Assembly (NCBI GenBank): GCA_026874595.1
Contig: CM049313.1
Location: 59,477,159-59,541,158 of the forward strand
Source: Sipunculus nudus
Lineage: Eukaryota > Annelida > Sipuncula > Golfingiida > Sipunculidae
Direction: 5' to 3'
DNA length: 64,000 nucleotides
The notes beneath the pieces are model-generated. The model was given only the letters and a program-made list of their open reading frames with translations, had not been told where the DNA came from and searched no databases. Of this stretch, positions 56,463 to 64,000 are shown in pieces. The stretch's first letter is position 1. The number at the start of each line of letters is the position of its first letter. The translations under genes were made by a program, and so were the position numbers.

Positions 56463-57763
56463 CCGTTCGATCTTCATATCTCACAATTTCGGTGAAGTAG
56501 TAGGTCTGTTGATCTCGGGAGAGAACGCCATTTAGCGGAGTCGTGGTGAGGCCTGCCGTAAATTATATGTTAATATAATGAAAGAAGAGACTGCTACAGA
56601 AAATTGTGAAGGCAAATGATATATTTGAAAGAATGGGTATAGATACAGCTGAATCTAGGGCCAGAATTTGCTGCTTTTTCCAACCTAAATTCAAGGAAAA
56701 GTTTCGGCTTATATCCATAAGTTTGACACGAAGGTGCAGTGAAAATGCTTATAATTGTCCCATATTTCTTTCCTGAAAATTCCCAGGCTTGGAGAAAGAC
56801 CCATAACAGAGAAAGGTTGAATATTATTCGTGGCAATACGAGGCAATACATTCGCCTAACATAAGACACAAGGCATCATTAAAGGCTTTCCTATCGCACC
56901 GTGACAACACAATGGAATGAAGGTGGACGTCGTCCTGCATATTCCCCACGCACTGACGTCTCTAGAATATATCCAAATGGATTTCTAAATTTTCAACGTT
57001 TCAAATCTGCTCATCAGTCTTAGCAAGAAGAATACGCAACCAAAAATGGTGCCCTGAAAAAGAATCTACGTTCCAGTGTCTGAAGAAAATATTGTCCAGT
57101 ACGACCATGTTGACACACGGCTTCTCTTGTCATTGGAATATCCCACAGACCACCCAAACGCCTGAATGTCCATACCACCAACAGGGACTCAGGTCTTTTA
57201 GTGAGCACTGGCAGTTGTATTTAAGTAAGCACTCGGATCGTCATTAGAGAAAACAATATCGACAGTGGGGTGGTGTCTGACTTAATGAAAGTTAGAATTT
57301 CCTTTATGTACACAACTTCATCCAGCGGGGACCTATACAGGAGCACTACTGCTGAACTCTGTGTCCCTTTTGGCATAAAGCGGGCTTGTCAGTGCTGGTT
57401 TTAAGATCGTGTACTGTCTAAGCCAGCCAAAGTAAGCAGCAACTGAACCTTAAATTACCATCAATTACCAGAATAGCCCAAGAATAGTATATTGACAAGT
57501 CCATCAACTTTGTGAGAACTTATGGGATTATCTTGCTTGATGCTTACTTAAGTATCCATGTATAGCAATAAAACGGGCTCCACGAGTAACAAGTCGATTA
57601 TCCTGTTCCATGATGAAACTTGTCACATTTCGGAAATCTACATACACTGTGAAGAACAATTCTGCCAGGGGGTTAAAACCTAAAGGGAGCTCCTGCAAGG
57701 AATGCTGCCGCCAAAGTGCCTCAGTTTGATGTATCACGTGAAAATGTTAGCGTATATATATAA

Positions 57764-58517
57764 TGTTACAGATGTCTCTTTTATAGTGGTACATGTGTCT
57801 GTAGGCATTCAGTGTCGAGTCAAGCGCAAAGCCTGTTCGCTGCTATATATAACCGCTCTTGCTGAATTCTCGCGGAGTGTAGAAACACAGCGATCACACT
57901 AATTTGGAACTTTTATGGTTGGTCGCGCTCTTTGAGCCCGTCTTGTAATATTCTTTTGGCGTATGTATTATGTATTGGGTTCTTTTGGGTTGTTCGTGAA
58001 ATAGAATTTCTTAGAATTTTCGGATTAAAATTTATGAATAGGGGGCTGTGTTTTAAAGCCAGGGAGAGAGAGCGAAATATTCCAGCGGACACGGAAGAGT
58101 GTGAGTCAGCTTTGGATCTACCCGATAATTGCAGTAGTGTCAGAGATTCTACGAATTCTATGCAGTTTTAGTGCGGCCTGTCTGAAATTTGCTTTCGGGA
58201 GTATTACAAGAGCTTTAATTTGGACTATTTGAACTGTTTAAGTGGATTATTCAAAGGACTTGTTGTCGCTGTGACATTGGTGGTATCCAGATACTCTACA
58301 CTTTGATTATTATACTGTGTATTTGTATTGATTTGCTGTTGTACTGTAGTTATACTGTGAAATTATATTGATTTAGTGTATTGTAATGTTAGAGTTGTTT
58401 AAGAATAAATTATAATTATTTGTTATTAAAAACCACTGACTTCTTTATTCATTCCCCTAGAAATTTCAAGCTACCTAGAGTTACAGAATCTGACTTTTTT
58501 TTATCTCCATAACAACA
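57764..58517. repeat. LTR-like interspersed repeat, copy 2
   Basis: Same TGTTACAGATGTCTC start and AACAACA end as 17029-17858, with shared internal blocks and AATAAA. TGTTAGCG(T/G)(A)TATATATA occurs on both sides (from 57745 and from 58518). Block A (about 23276) has that sequence once, without the insert. Confidence 0.65.
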
Positions 58518-58527
58518 TGTTAGCGTG

Positions 58528-58529
<2 letters not shown>

Positions 58530-58583
<54 letters not shown>
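58530..58583. repeat. (TA)n(GA)n compound microsatellite
   Basis: Paralogue of 23281-23364, with both runs shorter. Confidence 0.95.
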
Positions 58584-58591
<8 letters not shown>

Positions 58592-59864
58592 CAGAGAAAG
58601 AGAACATGACAGAGGGAGACCAAGGTTTTCGTTCATGTGTTCGGATTTTCAAAGGTTGTCCTTGCAAAAGTGAATCCCGTTAATGTAATAGTTCGTAGGT
58701 TTGTGATGAGGAGAAAACTTTCAATTTTACAACTGCACAAATAGAGGTCAAATAGAATTTTTGGAAAAGACTAAACGCTCAAGCTTTAACGCCATGAGTG
58801 GTAATCTGAGAGTAAGTAATTTTTGTTCCCTTTTTGCATTAAAAATGTGAAAACTGATGCCACTAAGCTTGCAAAATAACAATGTATTGATAATGGCAGA
58901 AGGCATAAGATTGCGTGTCTTCATATTTTCTCACCACCTACAACCTTTCAACTTGCGCACAGCTGCAGTAAATCACCTCTGGTTGCATGTTTTTGTGCTC
59001 GTCAACATAGCCGCAAGTAGTATGTTTACAAACACCTTGTACATAAACAAGCTCATACCTACGTCACCTGGGCATTCAAAGAACTCTTTTGTGGGAATTG
59101 CCTACATGTCATTACCAACAGAGTAAGCCAAAAATCCTATAAACACTACAAATAAGGCAGGTAAAAAGCTCGGTTTATAATGGTCTCCTATCAGACTGAT
59201 CGCTTTTATCTGACAATCGGTGAAATTGTTGCTGAGCGTGTATACATTAATGATATTGCGGTCAAGTTAAATGTATCATTATAGCTGTTAGTCGCAATTT
59301 ATTGAGAAGAAAATCTGCCATAAGCATTTATACAATTTTACATGATTTTTTTACGTATTTCAGCATTGATATAATCATTTTTATGACTAGTTCAAACCTT
59401 TGCAGCTTTTTTATTTTTAGATTCTTATAAAGCCACACCAAATCTAAACGGTTTCACGAAATCGTCGCTCTTTTTTTTCATCATTTTAATTAATTAGGAC
59501 CAAAATTAATATTTTTATTGCAAACATAGAGTTTCAAGAATGAAGCTTATTTTTTTTTTCCTGACAGTATGCATTTATTTATGCCACGACCGGTAACGTT
59601 TTTAGAAGGACATTGCCATTTTGTCTTATCTGGTAATTTTTCTAGAAAAATAATAAAGTCTGAATGCTCCATAATTCTTACTATTTAAGTCTGCGGAACA
59701 AATAATTCTATTGTAAGGCTCTAATATATATGTCTTGTGTGTGTTTAAAAGTGAGTACTCTGGCTAAGTAATTGGCTTTGTTGTTTTTATTTATATATTT
59801 AGATAAGGAAATTTCTTTTAAAGATAACCAGATGTTCGACGTGAGTTTAATTGAGATGTCTATT

Positions 59865-59869
<5 letters not shown>

Positions 59870-59905
<36 letters not shown>

Positions 59906-59923
59906 AATATATATATATATATA
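59870..59923. repeat. (TC)n(AT)n compound microsatellite
   Basis: TC run, then CCAA, then an AT run. Serine/leucine frames here are microsatellite translations. Confidence 0.93.
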
Positions 59924-60670
59924 TGTTTATGTATGTATATATATTAAAGAGACAAAGAATTAAGTGTAATTAAAGTAGTGCTATTAAGAATTAGTGAGAA
60001 CATCAAGCTTTGACTGGTTGATATGATGATTTGGGATCCGACTGACCTGAGTCCCCTAGCGCTGGTGGATGTTACTTAACTATAACTAAGCTAATTAATA
60101 TATTATTTGTTAAATTCACCTTGCTACGTTTTATATCATGTGCATGAACTGTCAAGACCGTGCAAGTTGTAACGCGCATGAAGAAAGTTACACCATGTTT
60201 CACTCACACAAGCACACTCGAGTGCCACAGAAGATTTAAATATTTCCTTTCTAACTGAAAAAGAAGATGAAAATTAAAGATTAACATGTCAGATACGTAG
60301 CTTTCAGACAATATGACAAACGTATGTACAATTTATATTTAATGTCAAGCAAAGTAATGGAAGAAGGTGCATTAATCAATTGTAATAACACGATGCTTAA
60401 ACAACATATGAGTATAGATAATATTTGAATAAAAAAAATAACGAGTTATAATTTAATCTCTGTTTAAGCAAGACTGGGAATTCGATAAAAGAAACTGAGG
60501 AAAGCAACTTGTTTTGGCATTGAAAATCTGCTTTTACACAGACCAAACATATAATGGTTGTCATTGGTTGATAATAAAAGCGAATTTACAATGGAACTTA
60601 AGGTCTGTTGCCATGTGCCTGTATATACGTATATGCATGAAAAAAATCGCTCATATGTTTTGTAACTAGG

Positions 60671-60927
60671 GTGTTTCTATATATCTGTAAGCGTATGTGC
60701 GTATATGCGTGAAAATCGCCTCAATAGCGATTTCCACGCATAGGGTATGCGTGAACACAGGGATTCATGGTAAAATGATGTCTCAATACTATCGTTTGTG
60801 GAAGGTCTGCTCGATCCAATGTGCAAATATATACGTCCCCCATTTCATGCATATACGCGCACATGGAAACAAAACCTATTTTTCACGCATATACGCACAT
60901 AATCATATACACGCACATGGAAACACA
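60671..60927. mobile_element. Inverted-repeat element with central palindrome
   Basis: GTGTTTC...GTGCGTATATGCGTGAAA near the left end and the inverse TTTCACGCATATACGCAC...GGAAACAC near the right end form a roughly 45-bp imperfect inverted repeat. Within it, 60704-60742 is a hairpin with a 16-bp stem (one mismatch) and a 7-base loop. The matching place in block A (about 25710) lacks it. Confidence 0.65.
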
Positions 60928-61792
60928 CATTCACACTTTAATACAACAGTAGACAAGGCAGTATCTGGAGACAACTGCCGGTCAGTTGGTTCGCTCATCT
61001 AAAAGCCGTGAAGACACGACTCAGCAGACATTTATATTGGCAAGAATAACTTGAGTCGTGATACAAGCCATTCATAGTAATGTTCTGTGACGCCTATGAT
61101 CCTGTTGCATTGATATCGTTGTAAACAGTCGATAACCTTTACATTAGGCTACAGATGTTGATTTAACACTAAAGAATAACTGGAAAACGTAAAATCTATG
61201 ATAACGAGTCCTTTCCTTTATCATGTACATGTTGGCTCTCGTCCAGGATCTTGTGTGAGCCATGCTTGCATTTATGCGGTAGAAAGTTGAAAAAAACATG
61301 CAGAGAGTTTACAAATACTCCGCGTTATAACGGAAAATGTCTCGCACATGTTAGGTGTTGTCAGAAAATTTACTTAAACCAAGGATAGGTCTGGTTTATG
61401 TCAAATGAAAGCGTATTTGAAGGCCATGAGGCGTTGTAAAGAAAGACAAAAATATTACATTACGGTCCTCATTAAAGGCAATAAAGGCACTCAAGGTACG
61501 CTGTTCGCAGACTCTCTGATGTTAGAGGAACGATATGGCGCTACTCAACGTGTCGTTGGTGCTAAAAAACAAAGCTATCCGGTCAAAGAGAACAAGAATG
61601 CGATAGCCAATGGGATTGAAAAGGGGTGGCTTCCTCAGGGTTATATTGCTGAGATACAAACGCGGCTGATAAACGCTACATTCATTGAATTTGACCAAAA
61701 AGAAAACAAACGGATTAAAGATGATTGAAACTGGGATGGTTAAATCTCAATCCAGAATGTATACAATTTAATGTCTGCGTCAGAAGATGTTC

Positions 61793-61835
61793 TTATTTAT
61801 TCTCGTCAGATTCGGGCTCGACCGTCTTCTGCTTC
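61793..61835 (-). CDS. Paralogue last exon: short cytoplasmic tail
   Basis: 43 nt, KQKTVEPESDENK then TAA, after TTTGCAG. Conserved with 26665-26707. Confidence 0.8.
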
Positions 61836-63826
61836 CTGCAAAGATTATATATTTTTTGTCCAAGTTTACTATTTCAATCATTTCAACAATCAAAATCATA
61901 GGCCTAAAGATATATATATATATTACCTATAGTTTCGGTAAAATATCTGCGATTATTGTTGAATGGTAAAAATATTATTTTATCCTATAATACCTTTGGC
62001 CCTTAGGCACAGGATTGTAAAGTTGAAATAGTTATCGTTATTCGCAAAAGGAAACATGGCATCAATTATTTGATTAATTAAAGTTGAAAAGGAACAACAG
62101 TACCGGTATTATCGATTAAAATTAAAAACAAAATAATTTATAAAATAAGATCACAAGTTTAATATAAGAACAAAACAGAAAAAAAAGATAAAAGATGAGA
62201 ATTGAAGGTTTTTAATTAACAAATCCTTTAGGAGAATTGGCGTGTTTCAGTGTTTACCTGTACTTGCTGTACATATGGTGACCCACAATCATTGCTATAT
62301 CAGCAATTATAACCAGAATACCGAGGAACAGGACGGGGATCGGCCATGTTGGTGGTGTACACGCAGCCTCGGCAGTCTGGCGATCAAAACCACCGTTTAT
62401 GGTGTTATCACAAGCACTCGAACAGTCGGGGCATTTTGTGTTGATGTTGCAGGGAACAACTGGCTTTTCTGTAGGAAACAAAGCTATTTAATAAGATATC
62501 TATTTGACTATATCTGAAAATTGCCTAATTATGGCATATATGTGATTACAGTTACATGTATTTGAATATAATATGCTACTGTTGTTTCATGATCCATAGC
62601 TACATACTTGTTTTGTAACTTAAACATTTGCTGCACTTTGACTTTCATGATTCTCTTTTCAGAGTTTTCGAGACTGCGGCTTGCAAAAATATGATGACCA
62701 TAAGAGCATCATCGATCACGATGTTCCTTTATGACGTCATCTTAATTATGCAATGGATCTTGAAGTAGACCTTTTTTTATCAATTTGGGTTTTTGTTTCA
62801 AGATAAGTGCATACTCCGTGCTAAAAAGGAATTTCACACTTTATTTCAACTGTCATTATTGGAGTTTTGTCCCTCCGGCGAAGAGTCTATCAATGTCAGT
62901 ATTGCATAGCGTTTAACTCTTTGTTATATGTTATTACCTGTATCACATTTGTCTCCTATATAACCATCCTGACAGCTGCTTTCAGGACACGTGCCGTCTG
63001 TGACGTCACAGGTTTGACTGCCAGAACACATAAAACACTCGCTCCCACAAGCAAATCCCCAGGTGGCGTTAGAGCAGGCTGGATAAAATAGTATTACACT
63101 AGAAATGACTGTTATAGTAGAATGAAAAAAAAAACTATTACTTCAAGCCCAAAAATGTGCTTATAAAAAGTTGTATCTGAGATAACCGAATATTTGTTTA
63201 CGTTTTCGATAGAAATAACAAAGAACACCAGTAGATACTAGTAGTTATGGCAATATGTTATTACAGATCTGTTCCAATCACCAAGTACTCGATATTCAGA
63301 AGAAAAAAAATATCGATTCAAAGACGCAATCCTCCCTTGAAACTTATATAAAACCCTGAAACATGCTTTTATTTCGTCCACAGTATCCAATGTCAAGTTT
63401 AATACGAATAATTTCCTATCATTTATAAGACACCACTAAACTGAGAGCACATTTCTGTTTTCCACTCGGTGAGTTTAAAATGAATTGTCCATCTTTTTTT
63501 TGGCCGAATGTTTTAAACAATGATCAATGATTAAATATACGCAAGCGGAACACCACCATACGACGGCTATCTGACGGCCTGGAGGAGTCCGGACGAAATA
63601 CTGCCATTGTCATTTTATTTACAGGTCTTGTATATTCAGAGTAGTTAACTACACGTATGTAGTTATTGAATAACCTATTTAAGATATTTACCTGTATCAC
63701 AGGAGACACCGGCATAGCCTGCAAGACAAAACTCTCCGTAGCACGTGCCGTCGACATGGTTACACGTGCTCAAACATCTACCACATCGCTGTGTACAGTT
63801 ACGGCCCCAGAAACCAGGAGGACACG
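61793..63826 (-). CDS. Paralogous SRCR/EGF receptor, 3' exons only (gene runs off the window)
   Basis: Exons 63826-63692 (EGF), 63078-62938 (EGF), 62468-62258 (stalk plus transmembrane) and 61835-61793 (tail, stop). Lengths (135, 141, 211, 43) and phases are identical to the copy ending at 26665. The EGF exons show CPPGFWGRNCTQRCGRC and CSNATWGFACGSECFMC. All donors are GT, including GTAATA where the other copy has GC. The transmembrane run is PIPVLFLGILVIIADIAMIV and the tail RKQKTVEPESDENK. The frame is intact with no stops, so both copies may be functional. The 5' exons lie beyond 64000. Confidence 0.85.
62258..62468 (-). CDS. Paralogue exon: stalk and transmembrane helix
   Basis: 211 nt. 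Again AG^GTAAAC overlaps an in-frame TAA, as in the other copy. Confidence 0.88.
62938..63078 (-). CDS. Paralogue exon: EGF-like repeat
   Basis: 141 nt, phase 1 to 1, canonical GTAATA donor. SSCQDGYIGDKCDT is shared with 27901-28041. Confidence 0.84.
63692..63826 (-). CDS. Paralogue exon: EGF-like repeat
   Basis: 135 nt, phase 1 to 1, donor GTAAAT. CPPGFWGRNCTQRCGRC, then EFCLAGYAGVSCDT. Paralogue of 28979-29113. Confidence 0.83.
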
Positions 63827-64000
63827 CTGAAAGAAATCATTGACCAAACCATGTTGTATTAGTTAAACCAGCAGACATTTTTCAAACAATGAATTGCAAT
63901 TTTGATGTTTTTATAGTGGCCATGTAAAGGTCCATACATGATGAAAGCCACGAACCGTGTACAGCTACTCTATTATTTTATTTTTATATTGGTTAGTGAA

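Larger units (their letters stand above)
54900..57600. other. Non-coding stretch
   Basis: No exon supported. It contains a CTCF-like site (55617) and a small cluster of about 22-bp imperfect repeats (TTCCTCGCGATCTTTTCGCC type) at 56393-56462. Confidence 0.45.
57612..64000. repeat. Tandem segmental duplication, block B
   Basis: Counterpart of block A, in the same orientation and truncated by the window edge. Differences include the LTR-like repeat at 57764 and the inverted-repeat element at 60671, both absent from A. B lacks the A-specific element at 24229. Confidence 0.85.

Noticed and set aside
61405-61728. 107-codon plus-strand frame in the receptor 3' flank
   Set aside because: The paralogous sequence in block A is interrupted, and the frame has no known motif, so conservation argues against coding.

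Overview
The window is AT-rich animal genomic DNA with small exons, long introns and many repeats. The protein families on the minus strand (PAN/Apple plus C-type lectin, SRCR, and MEGF-style EGF repeats ahead of one membrane helix) and the bivalve-like SINE and Mag/SURL-type retrotransposon sequences suggest a lophotrochozoan, most likely a bivalve mollusc. That is inference. No prokaryotic or organellar genes, rRNA or intact tRNA genes were seen. Most real coding sequence is in exons too short to stand out as open frames. I found them by joining domain motifs across GT/AG sites with matching reading phases.

Layout. (1) 2474-4775, minus: a four-exon secreted PAN/Apple-like plus C-type lectin gene (232 aa). 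(2) 4.8-17 kb: mostly non-coding, with a 29-bp minisatellite, microsatellites and a 5'-truncated LINE (13.87-15.24 kb). (3) 17.0-17.9 kb: an LTR-like repeat with a second copy at 57.8 kb. (4) 18517-22672, minus: a structurally complete Ty3/gypsy element with 173-bp LTRs, a 5-bp target duplication, a tRNA-Leu-type primer site and a polypurine tract; its reading frame is broken. (5) 26665-41078, minus: a 16-exon receptor-like gene with SRCR half-domains, a Cys-rich exon, 11 EGF-like exons, a transmembrane exon and a 15-residue tail. (6) 41743-47066, minus: a signal-peptide C-type lectin, either a separate gene or the 5' part of the receptor. (7) One receptor intron (32095-35937) holds a foreign-looking block: a decayed SGNH-hydrolase ORF, a divergent ORF, a 75-bp tandem array and six bulged hairpins with a conserved loop and compensatory stem changes. 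(8) 47-57.6 kb: a tRNA-derived SINE, a badly decayed second gypsy element and a CTCF-like site. (9) 61793-63826 and beyond, minus: the 3' end of a tandem duplicate of the receptor gene, with its 3' flank also duplicated (from about 57.6 kb).

The genes fit a cluster of secreted lectins and scavenger-receptor-like membrane proteins of the innate-recognition type. The receptor tail is very short and has no visible signalling motif, so it would act as a decoy, adhesion or scavenger molecule, or need a partner. Each duplicate carries insertions the other lacks, which gives a relative order of events. The hairpin array is the least explained signal in the window.
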